12,003 nucleotides of DNA, taken from positions 1 through 12,003 of the forward strand of contig JALOMD010000224.1 of assembly GCA_025455595.1 (NCBI GenBank), given 5' to 3'. Positions within the stretch are counted from its first letter, which is position 1. The number at the start of each line of letters is the position of its first letter. This document shows positions 1-6,185 of the stretch, piece by piece. Position numbers and translations under genes: made by a program. The notes under the pieces were generated by a model. It was not told where the DNA came from. It saw nothing but the letters and a program-made list of their open reading frames with translations, and did no database searches. Source of the stretch: Cytophagales bacterium (GTDB lineage: Bacteria > Bacteroidota > Bacteroidia > Cytophagales > 172606-1).

Positions 1-1
1 G

Positions 2-562
2 TCGCTGGACGACCGGTTTTTCAAGAAATACCCGATGGAAATGTACGGGCAAACCCCCGACGCTTTCCAAGCCCACATGACCCCGGCCGTGGCCGAGCAG
101 ATCGCCGGACTGGATTTCATCAAGTTTGTCCAGCCCGTCAAGCACAGCCGCACCACCGAGCTTTTCCCCGGCGACACCACGCTTTTCAAATGGGACTTGG
201 ACAATTTCGGGCCGCTGTACATCCCCAAGGAAGGTGACAAAATCACGTTGGATGCCAAGAACATCGCCCTGTACAAAGACGTAATCCTGCACTTCGATCA
301 CAACGACAACGCCAAGGAGGAAAACGGCCGCATTGTGATTGACGGCAAGCCGATTACCGAGTACACGTTCAAGCAGAACTACTACTGGATGATGGGCGAC
401 AACCGCCACAATTCCGTTGACTCGCGGTACTGGGGCTTTGTGCCCGAAGACCACATCGTGGGCAAAGCCGTGCTGGTGTGGCTATCCATTGACCCCAATG
501 AAAGCTGGTTCAGCATCGGCGACAAAATCCGCTGGCGGCGGCTGTTCAGCAGCATCAATTGA
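2..562 (+). CDS. lepB: Signal peptidase I, C-terminal part (5' end outside window)
   Basis: Type I signal peptidase is a membrane-anchored serine protease that removes signal peptides from exported proteins on the outer face of the inner membrane. The frame is open from base 2, so the gene begins upstream and only about 186 C-terminal residues are present. The clearest signature is the conserved SPase I box near the C-terminus, GDNRHNSVDSRYWGFVP (about nt 398-448). A GPLYIPKEGDKITL stretch about 75 residues earlier is typical of the longer Bacteroidota LepB proteins. The catalytic Ser and Lys boxes lie in the missing upstream part, so catalytic competence cannot be judged. An internal ATG at 35 exists but is not the real start, because family homology continues upstream of it. 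The TGA stop (560-562) abuts a GC-rich repeat and is followed 39 nt later by a strong terminator-like hairpin. Identification is confident. Confidence 0.93.
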   Translation, partial: SLDDRFFKKYPMEMYGQTPDAFQAHMTPAVAEQIAGLDFIKFVQPVKHSRTTELFPGDTTLFKWDLDNFGPLYIPKEGDKITLDAKNIALYKDVILHFDHNDNAKEENGRIVIDGKPITEYTFKQNYYWMMGDNRHNSVDSRYWGFVPEDHIVGKAVLVWLSIDPNESWFSIGDKIRWRRLFSSIN

Positions 563-600
563 AAGCCCCCTCCCGGCCTCCCCCCAAGGGGGAGGGGAAA
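561..600. repeat. GC-rich interspersed repeat abutting the lepB stop
   Basis: A C-run/G-run element beginning AAAGCCCCCTCCC and ending GGGGGAGGGG. CCTCCCCC (577-584) pairs with GGGGGAGG (588-595) around a 3-nt loop. It resembles the repeats at 1173-1233 and 9835-9895, all starting AAAGCCCC(C)TC. Similar elements are frequent between genes in Bacteroidota (general knowledge). It overlaps the last two bases of the lepB stop codon. Confidence 0.6.
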
Positions 601-639
601 GGCGTTTTGGGCGATTTTTGCCCAAAACGCCTTTTTTTT
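601..639 (+). terminator. Terminator-like hairpin, T-loop copy 1 of the TTTTGGGC family
   Basis: A perfect 12-bp stem, GGCGTTTTGGGC (601-612) with GCCCAAAACGCC (620-631), encloses loop GATTTTT and is followed by eight T residues (632-639). It lies 39 nt after the lepB stop. This is the one copy of the family with a textbook intrinsic-terminator U-tail on the + strand. Confidence 0.8.
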
Positions 640-832
640 CGTCTTGAATCACGGATGAAACGGATGGCGCGGATTTCACGGATGAGTCTTTGGATGATCA
701 GCCGCGTCATTTCTACGGCGAGTCATCCGTCTGGTGTCACGCCTCGGCGTGATGCCTTTTTTCTGACCAGCGTCCGCTGGTCGCAAACCGACAGGTTTGC
801 AAAAGCTGTTGCCAACTGAGCTGACGCACGAA

Positions 833-863
833 GGCGTTTTGGGCAAAAATCGCCCGAAACGCC
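833..863 (-). repeat. Hairpin copy 2 (inverted orientation), centre of palindrome
   Basis: Stem GGCGTTTTGGGC (833-844) with GCCCGAAACGCC (852-863) has a single G-T type position. The loop AAAAATC is the reverse complement of the usual GATTTTT. It is the only copy clearly on the minus strand and sits at the symmetry centre of the palindrome. Confidence 0.75.
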
Positions 864-1041
864 TTCACATTTTACGCCTCCGCGTGGTGCCGTTCTTTGC
901 GAGCCTTTGGCTCGCGACCAGCGGACGCTGGTCATAAAAAAGGCATTACGCCGAGGCGTGACGCCAGAAGGAGTCCAGTTCAAAGCAACGCATCCGCGAA
1001 ATCCGCGTCATCCGTGCGAATCCGCGATTCAGGACAAAAAC

Positions 1042-1068
1042 CGTTTCGGGCGATTTTTGCCTAAAACG
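1042..1068 (+). repeat. Hairpin copy 3, degenerate
   Basis: CGTTTCGGGC (1042-1051) faces GCCTAAAACG (1059-1068) across loop GATTTTT. There is one mismatch and one wobble pair, and no pairing outside the core. It ends 75 nt before the ravA start at 1144. Confidence 0.6.
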
Positions 1069-1143
1069 CACAGGGCCGTGAACAAATCGGTGAAACAGAT
1101 GTTCTGAAACAGAACAATAGGAAATCTGACCGGCAAACGGGGT

Positions 1144-2760
1144 ATGACTTATTCGGAGAACTCATCGGAAATCAAAAGCCCCCTCCTTCGGAAGCCTGCC
1201 CCGATGGGTCGGGAGGGGTTGGGGGAGGCCCCTCGCATCAGTCGGTTGCTGGACGCTCTCCAGCGCGGCGTGTACGAAAAAGAAGAGGCCATCCGGCTGT
1301 CGTTGCTGGCGGCGTTGGCCGGCGAAAGCATATTCCTGCTCGGGCCGCCCGGCGTGGCCAAAAGCCTCATTGCCCGCAAGCTCAAGTTCGCCTTCCGCGA
1401 CGGCCGTTCGTTCGAGTACCTGATGAACCGCTTCAGCACGCCCGACGAGATTTTCGGGCCCGTCTCCATCAAAAAACTCCGCGACGAAGACCGCTACGAA
1501 CGCCTCACCGACCGCTACCTGCCCGGTGCCAACGTGGTTTTTCTGGACGAAATCTGGAAGGCCGGGCCGGCCATCCAAAATGCCCTGCTCACGGTGCTGA
1601 ACGAGAAAGTCTATCGGAACGGCGAGCAGGAAGTGCAGGTGGACATCAAGGCCATTGTGTCGGCCTCGAACGAACTGCCCGCCGACGAAGGACTCAACGC
1701 CCTGTGGGACAGGTTTTTGATCCGCTACGAAATCCGCGAGATACGCAAGGCGGGTAGTTTTGTGGACATGATTACCGACACCGCCGATGTGTACCAAGAC
1801 AACGTGCCCGACGAACTGAAGATAGGGGAGGCCGAACTGGCCGAATGGGACGCGGCCATCAACCAAGTGGCCGTGCCTGCCGAGGTGCTGAATGTGATTC
1901 AGATGGTGAAACTGCGGCTGGAGCAACACGACACCGAGCATCCCGAGGCCCCGTTCCGCATCTACGACCGGCGTTGGAAGAAAATCGTGCGTCTGCTGCG
2001 CACGGCGGCTTTCCTGAACGGACGCACCGAGGTGGACTTGATGGACTGTTTCTTGCTGCCGCACGCCCTCTGGAGCCGACCGGAACAACTGGAAACGGCC
2101 CGCGAAATCGTGGCCGAGACGGTGCGCAAGCACGGCTACACAGTGGGCTTGGACATATTGCCGCTGCGCAAGGAACTCCGTGAACTGGAAGAAGAAGTGG
2201 TGCGCGAAACCCGCATCCCGAACGTGGTGCTGGTGGAAACGCCCCGCCCCGTTGACCGCGAATACTACGAGATTCTCAACAACGGGCAATATTTCGACGG
2301 AAACCGCCTGAAACGCGGCGACTTCGACCGGCTGGGCATTGACGAGGAAACCGCCCTGAACTTTTACGACGCAAACGGCAGCTTGGTGAACCGCCTCAAA
2401 GCCCGCAAGTCGGCCGACACCCCGCACACGCTGGTGGTCAACTACAATGCGCGACTGTACAACTTCCCGCTCCTGACCGACAAATCGGAAAAGAAGGAGT
2501 TTCTCTACAAAAAGCCGCATCCGCTGGTGGAACAGTACTGGAACGACCGGACGCACGCCCTGCGCCGCTACATCGCCGAACAAAAGACCCACGCCGAGGC
2601 CCACCGCCCGCAGGCCGTAGCGCACCTGCGCACCAATTTGTTCGTGGACGCGGCCTTGGCAAAGTTGGTGGAAGCCAACCTGCAAGAGGCCCTCACCCAA
2701 CTCGACGAACTGGACTTGCAAGTGGATAAAATCAAGCACTTGTACGAAAGCCTACGGTGA
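1144..2760 (+). CDS. ravA: MoxR-family AAA+ ATPase RavA
   Basis: RavA is a hexameric MoxR-family AAA+ ATPase. In E. coli it works with the VWA protein ViaA and binds the lysine decarboxylase LdcI. From RISRLLDALQRG (residue 31) the protein matches E. coli RavA closely. It has Walker A GPPGVAKS (67-74), Walker B VVFLDEIWKAGPA (131-143), sensor-1 SASNELP (174-180), an arginine-finger candidate in ALWDRFLIR (R190) and the YDRRWKK sensor-2 region (274-280). The C-terminal third is more divergent, as expected for the LARA and triple-helix part. Length (538 aa) is near the family norm of about 500 plus an extension. Start: ATG 1144 follows an in-frame stop at 1105. ATG 1204 is equally plausible and would leave 10 residues before RISRL, close to E. 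coli. Residues 11-30 are encoded by a repeat. No viaA neighbour is visible; the next gene encodes a FAS1 lipoprotein. Confidence 0.95.
   Translation: MTYSENSSEIKSPLLRKPAPMGREGLGEAPRISRLLDALQRGVYEKEEAIRLSLLAALAGESIFLLGPPGVAKSLIARKLKFAFRDGRSFEYLMNRFSTPDEIFGPVSIKKLRDEDRYERLTDRYLPGANVVFLDEIWKAGPAIQNALLTVLNEKVYRNGEQEVQVDIKAIVSASNELPADEGLNALWDRFLIRYEIREIRKAGSFVDMITDTADVYQDNVPDELKIGEAELAEWDAAINQVAVPAEVLNVIQMVKLRLEQHDTEHPEAPFRIYDRRWKKIVRLLRTAAFLNGRTEVDLMDCFLLPHALWSRPEQLETAREIVAETVRKHGYTVGLDILPLRKELRELEEEVVRETRIPNVVLVETPRPVDREYYEILNNGQYFDGNRLKRGDFDRLGIDEETALNFYDANGSLVNRLKARKSADTPHTLVVNYNARLYNFPLLTDKSEKKEFLYKKPHPLVEQYWNDRTHALRRYIAEQKTHAEAHRPQAVAHLRTNLFVDAALAKLVEANLQEALTQLDELDLQVDKIKHLYESLR
1173..1233. 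repeat. Interspersed GC-rich repeat inside the ravA 5' coding region
   Basis: The segment runs from AAAAGCCCCCTCC through GGAAGCCTGCCCCGA, GTCGGG and GGTTGGGGGAGGC. It lines up along its length with the intergenic element at 9835-9895, which has the same GGAAGCCTGCCCCGA block followed by GTCGGGGAGGGTTTGGGG. It encodes residues 11-30 of the ravA frame, a Pro/Gly/Arg-rich stretch absent from E. coli RavA. Confidence 0.75.
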
Positions 2761-2782
2761 ACGATTGGAGACGGACGGAACT

Positions 2783-2811
2783 GCGTTTTGAGTAGTTTTT
2801 GCCCAAAACGC
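2783..2811 (+). repeat. Hairpin copy 4, 3' of ravA
   Basis: GCGTTTTGAGT (2783-2793) faces GCCCAAAACGC (2801-2811) around AGTTTTT, with one mismatch and one wobble. It starts 23 nt after the ravA stop. No T-run follows, so it is not a standard intrinsic terminator. The remainder of the gap up to 3072, other than copy 5, shows nothing I can name. Confidence 0.65.
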
Positions 2812-2948
2812 TGCCGTAAAATCCTGTCGAGTTTGGCTTTGCTGGACTTGCCTTTTGCACAAGATGTGGCCTGTCTCATTTACTCTACAACGCCTTCGGC
2901 TGGCAAACCACCGAAAAGTCCATAGATTTGCGGGCGAATAGGATTGGA

Positions 2949-2997
2949 CCCGTGCGTGTCGTTTTGAACAAAATTTGCCCGAAACAACACGCACGGG
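2949..2997. repeat. Hairpin copy 5, AAAATTT subtype with long locus-specific stem
   Basis: The core CGTTTTG...AAAATTT...GCCCGAAAC is extended outward by a perfect 10-bp pair, CCCGTGCGTG (2949-2958) with CACGCACGGG (2988-2997). The whole is a 24-1-24 palindrome with three mismatches and one wobble. The outer stem is unlike that of any other copy. It ends 75 nt before the first FAS1 gene. Confidence 0.7.
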
Positions 2998-3072
2998 CCG
3001 CTCATCCGAACTTTCAACTCCTCTGTTTTACACTTTTAACCATTGATACAACTACTTGTGACCGAACAACTT

Positions 3073-4107
3073 ATGAGAAAAGAATTTTTAAACCGGCTTT
3101 GCGCATTGGGAGTTTTGCTAATCGTATGTTTTGCACCGGCTTGCCGACGTGACCCGCCTGCCGAGCCGCGCAAAAGCATGATTGACCTCATCGGCGAAGA
3201 GCCGGGCCTCAGCATTTTGAATGCAGCCCTACAGAAAACCAACCTCGACGACACGCTGCTCCTGAATCGTGCTTACACCTTGTTCGCACCCAGCGACACG
3301 GCCTTCCGTGCCTTGCCTGCTCCGTTCAACTCCACTGCGTCTATCACTGCTTTGGCCGACAACGACCCCAACGTGCAGACGCTCTATTCGGTACTGCGTT
3401 TTCATGTGTTGGCTGGTCAATTTGCGGTGGAGAGTTTTCAGACCGGATCTAATGTGAACCGCACGCTGCCATTGCGCGGCGGCACCGACTCTCTTTTCTT
3501 TTCCAAGAGCATTTCGCGTGTTTTTTCCGTAAACGGTGCCCGCGTGATAGACGGCAACATCGCGGCTACTACCAACGGAAACTTCATCCACATCATCAAC
3601 AAAGTGCTTTTGCCACCCACTGGCGATTTACTGCAAACCTTAGCTGCCACGCCGAACTTGCGCATTGCCACGGCGGCGTTGAACCGCACTGGCATCGCCA
3701 ACGGCCTGCGGGCACCGGGGGTTTTCACCGTATTCGCCCCGACCGACAGTGCCTTTACTGCCATCTTGCGCAGCCTGAACCCCGCCGTCACCGACGAAAC
3801 CACCGCCCTCAGCTTCGTGAACAACACCCTGAGCGGCAGCTCGACCCCGAACACGGCCGCTTTGTCCGACATCCTGCTTTACCACGCGGCGGCGGGGCGT
3901 TATTACTCCCGCGCCGTAGCCGCCGACAGCCTGCGTAACCTGCCTACGCTGCTCGCCGGACGCACGCTTGCGCTGACCGCCCCGGCCCGTGATGTCCTCA
4001 GCGTGACCGGTGCGGGCAACGGCGGGCAAGCGGCCAGCCTCCGCACCGCCGACATACCGGCGACCAACGGCGTAATCCACGCCGTGAACCGCGTTTTGCT
4101 GCCTTAA
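3073..4107 (+). CDS. FAS1 (fasciclin) two-domain lipoprotein A
   Basis: FAS1 domains are extracellular adhesion modules; the exact ligand here is unknown. The 344-aa protein has a signal sequence ending FAPAC with lipid-attachment Cys24, then FAS1 domain 1 (about 36-182) and FAS1 domain 2 (about 184-344). Domain 1 has the H1 motif TLFAPSDTAF (69-78), an LRFHVL helix and the H2-like FIHIINKVLLP. Domain 2 has TVFAPTDSAF (219-228), LLYH and NGVIHAVNRVLLP at the extreme C-terminus. ATG 3073 is chosen because the upstream in-frame alternative is only a TTG (3043) and would bury the basic n-region MRKEF. Unlike the two paralogues downstream, residues after Cys24 are RRDPP rather than Asp-rich, so the surface-export signal may be missing. 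It has its own long upstream gap, so independent transcription is likely. Confidence 0.9.
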   Translation: MRKEFLNRLCALGVLLIVCFAPACRRDPPAEPRKSMIDLIGEEPGLSILNAALQKTNLDDTLLLNRAYTLFAPSDTAFRALPAPFNSTASITALADNDPNVQTLYSVLRFHVLAGQFAVESFQTGSNVNRTLPLRGGTDSLFFSKSISRVFSVNGARVIDGNIAATTNGNFIHIINKVLLPPTGDLLQTLAATPNLRIATAALNRTGIANGLRAPGVFTVFAPTDSAFTAILRSLNPAVTDETTALSFVNNTLSGSSTPNTAALSDILLYHAAAGRYYSRAVAADSLRNLPTLLAGRTLALTAPARDVLSVTGAGNGGQAASLRTADIPATNGVIHAVNRVLLP

Positions 4108-4157
4108 AGGTTATTTAAGGGGCTGAACAAAGTCATGGTGTGTTTGGTCTGGCGGGT

Positions 4158-4209
4158 GGTTCGTGGGGACACGAACCACGGAACCCCACGGTTCGTGTCC
4201 CCACGAACC
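4158..4209. repeat. Perfect 20-bp inverted repeat (GGTTCGTG type)
   Basis: GGTTCGTGGGGACACGAACC (4158-4177) is the exact reverse complement of 4190-4209, separated by 12 nt. Each arm is itself nearly palindromic (GGTTCGTG, 4 nt, CACGAACC), so several alternative hairpins can form. It lies 50 nt after the FAS1-A stop, where other genes carry the TTTTGGGC hairpin. Confidence 0.85.
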
Positions 4210-4269
4210 GACTATGGTCTCCAAATACCGCAAAACTTTTGCTCGACTGCTTAAAGTTCCGATTTCAAA

Positions 4270-4300
4270 AGCGTTTTGGGCGTTTTTTGCTCAAAACGCT
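4270..4300 (+). repeat. Hairpin copy 6
   Basis: AGCGTTTTGGGC (4270-4281) faces GCTCAAAACGCT (4289-4300) across GTTTTTT, with one G-T wobble. The outermost pair here is A-T where copy 1 has G-C, so pairing is kept. Confidence 0.7.
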
Positions 4301-4693
4301 GTGAGTTTGCCGTGGCGTGGCGTGATCCCGACTCGTCCGGGCTGCTACGAAAAGCGTCCCTACTTGTCAGGTTTGAGAGTCAGCGTATTTGCTCAAGAGT
4401 CAAGACATTCCCTTGTCAAACAACTCCTGGGCAAGCATACGGTTTCTTGCACATTCGTTACGAAAGCTTGCGGAAGATGTAACTTTCGATTGAATTTTTT
4501 CTTTTAAATGACAATTCAAATTTGATTTAATGAAATTCGCATTTAAAATAATGCATTTCGCATTTTGTTTCGCACAAAAGCGTAGAACAGTGCCGTTATA
4601 GGGTTGTCTCTTTATGTGACCGGCTTGCTGTCTGACTCCTGCTGTAAGCCGACATGCAATATTCACTTTTACCACTACAAACCTTAACAGATT
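4301..4693. other. Gene-free stretch with AT-rich island before FAS1-B
   Basis: No credible gene is seen. A frame at 4163-4507 runs through the repeats and is rejected. The stretch 4485-4580 is strikingly AT-rich against the GC-rich surroundings and contains TTCGCA three times (4536, 4557, 4569; spacing 21 and 12 bp). It is the most likely promoter/operator area for FAS1-B, but I cannot fix promoter elements. Confidence 0.4.
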
Positions 4694-5728
4694 ATGCAAG
4701 TAAAATTTTTGAAATCAAAAAGTTTGGCTGTGCTGATGTTTGCCGGACTTGCGATGATGAGTTGCAACAATGACGACGACAACCCGACACCGCCCGCCCA
4801 GCAGAACATCACCGAACTGGTGGTGGCCGGTTCCAACTTCACCATTTTGGAGGCGGCCGTGTTGAAAGCCGGTTTGGACTCCGCACTGCGCGGCACCGGC
4901 CCGTTCACTGTTTTCGCGCCGAACGATGCTGCTTTCGCCGCTTTGCCCGCGCCGTTCAACTCGGCGGCATCCATTACGGCCATTACACGTCAGGGGCAGA
5001 TTGACACGCTGCGCCAGATTCTGCAATACCACGTGGTGCGGGGCCGGGTAGCTTCCGCCGACATCACGGGCGTGGCCAGCCGGGGAACCGCCACGTTGCG
5101 CACCGGCACCGACTCGCTGTACGTGTCGAAAGTGGGCAATACGGTTTCGGTGAACGGCGTGGCCGTAACCACCGCCGACCAGCAGGCTTCCAACGGGGTG
5201 ATCCACACCGTCAACCGCGTGCTGATGCCGCCGATGGGCAGCATTGCCCAAGTGGCTTCGGGCAACACCAATTTCAACATACTGGTGGCTGCCGTAACGC
5301 GGGCCGACTTGGCTGGTGCCTTGGGCGGCAACACGCCCTACACCGTGTTTGCCCCGACCGACTCGGCCTTCCTGGCTACGCTGCGCACCGCGTTTAGCGA
5401 CAACAGCCTGACCGAGGAGCAAGCCATCAGCCGGATTGGTACGACGGACATCAACACGCCGTTGATAGCGACCAACACCAACTCGACGCTGCTGCGCATT
5501 TTGCAGTACCACGTGGTGCCGGGCCGCAACTTCTCATCCACGCTGTCGGCTGGAACCGTGCCTACGCTGCTGGGAACCAACGCTACGCTGACCGTGGCCC
5601 TGAACCCGGTGACGGTGAAAGGCGCGACCAACCAGAATCCGTCGCGGGTGGTCACGCCTGACCTGACAGCCAGCAACGGCGTGATTCATGTCATCAATGA
5701 AGTGCTGATTCCGGCCGGAGGTTCGTAA
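4694..5728 (+). CDS. FAS1 (fasciclin) two-domain lipoprotein B
   Basis: A 344-aa paralogue of the neighbouring FAS1 proteins. The signal peptide MQVKFLKSKS...LAMMSC gives lipid Cys24. CNNDDDN follows, an acidic tract resembling the lipoprotein export signal that sends Bacteroidota lipoproteins to the cell surface (established for Capnocytophaga and Flavobacterium; inference here). FAS1 domain 1 is about residues 38-180, with FTVFAPNDAAF (71-81), LQYHVV and NGVIHTVNRVLMPP (167-180). Domain 2 is about 183-340, with YTVFAPTDSAF (216-226), LQYHVV (270-275) and NGVIHVINEVLIP (328-340). Between them the two domains repeat the same motif order, indicating internal duplication. Probable role: surface adhesion or matrix interaction. 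ATG 4694 gives a canonical basic n-region. The stop is followed 45 nt later by hairpin copy 7. Confidence 0.93.
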   Translation: MQVKFLKSKSLAVLMFAGLAMMSCNNDDDNPTPPAQQNITELVVAGSNFTILEAAVLKAGLDSALRGTGPFTVFAPNDAAFAALPAPFNSAASITAITRQGQIDTLRQILQYHVVRGRVASADITGVASRGTATLRTGTDSLYVSKVGNTVSVNGVAVTTADQQASNGVIHTVNRVLMPPMGSIAQVASGNTNFNILVAAVTRADLAGALGGNTPYTVFAPTDSAFLATLRTAFSDNSLTEEQAISRIGTTDINTPLIATNTNSTLLRILQYHVVPGRNFSSTLSAGTVPTLLGTNATLTVALNPVTVKGATNQNPSRVVTPDLTASNGVIHVINEVLIPAGGS

Positions 5729-5772
5729 GCGACCACCCGGGAAACGACAGATTTTGATTGACAAGTGACAAG

Positions 5773-5805
5773 AGCCGTTTTGGGCGATTTTTGCCCAAAA
5801 CGGCT
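5773..5805 (+). repeat. Hairpin copy 7, 3' of FAS1-B
   Basis: A perfect 13-bp stem, AGCCGTTTTGGGC (5773-5785) with GCCCAAAACGGCT (5793-5805), has loop GATTTTT. The base of the stem reads AGCC/GGCT here where copy 1 has GGC/GCC, a double change that keeps pairing. No T-run follows. Confidence 0.78.
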
Positions 5806-5889
5806 TCTTGACGGTCGGTATCTTGTCCGGCAGTTTGGAATCTGCCTCATGGTCTGCGCGAGGCAGCAACCTCGCACCAACAAGGGAAA

Positions 5890-5920
5890 GGCGTTTTGGG
5901 CAAAATTTGCCCAAAACGCT
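5890..5920. repeat. Hairpin copy 8, AAAATTT near-perfect palindrome
   Basis: Positions 5891-5919 are GCGTTTTGGGCAAA, a single central A, then TTTGCCCAAAACGC: a 14-1-14 palindrome without mismatch. The symmetry continues through the centre, so the DNA duplex itself is symmetric, unlike the T-loop copies. Confidence 0.78.
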
Positions 5921-5955
5921 GACCAGCAAAAACGCCGACGGTCACAATGCTTGCC

Positions 5956-5985
5956 AAACCGCCTCCCAAGGGCGGTTTTTTGTTT
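5956..5985 (+). terminator. Intrinsic terminator-like hairpin
   Basis: AAACCGCC (5956-5963), loop TCCCAAG, then GGCGG (5971-5975) and a T-rich tail TTTTTTGTTTTT. It is 228 nt after the FAS1-B stop, so it may be a backup to copy 7. From here to 6185 I see no gene; the stretch holds the leader of FAS1-C. Confidence 0.7.
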
Positions 5986-6185
5986 TTATCCCCGCACGCA
6001 AGCCCGTGGTTTCACTCCCTGTTTACGTTGATTCGCTCCGGCCGGCCTACGGTTCATTCTCAGCGGCATATCTGTCTTCACGCTTTGCCTGTTCTGTAGT
6101 CAGCTTGCAGACAAAAAAAGCCGTGGAAAACGGTGCTTCTGTTTGAGGCCAGTTCACTTTTTCAACATAAACCTTTTTAAATCGC

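Larger units (their letters stand above)
601..1068. repeat. Large imperfect palindrome with three hairpins, no gene
   Basis: This gap is one large inverted repeat. Positions 730-784 are the reverse complement of 914-968 with 3 mismatches in 55. Further out, 641-685 is an imperfect reverse complement of 991-1035 (one indel and several substitutions). The symmetry point of the inner arms (about 849) falls on hairpin copy 2 (833-863). The two ends carry hairpin copies 1 (601-631) and 3 (1042-1068). The outer arms hold the CGGATTTC(A/G)CGGATGA type of interspersed repeat. Open frames here run through repeats in several directions and resemble no protein, so they are rejected as genes. Confidence 0.75.

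Noticed and set aside
1162..2739. Long open frame (525 codons) on the minus strand opposite ravA
   Set aside because: Antisense shadow of a GC-rich, clearly identified gene; its translation is rich in His/Gln/Val with no recognisable family.
4163..4507. Open frame of 114 codons between FAS1-A and FAS1-B
   Set aside because: Starts inside the GGTTCGTG inverted repeat, runs through a hairpin copy and the AT-rich island, and shows no protein-like pattern.
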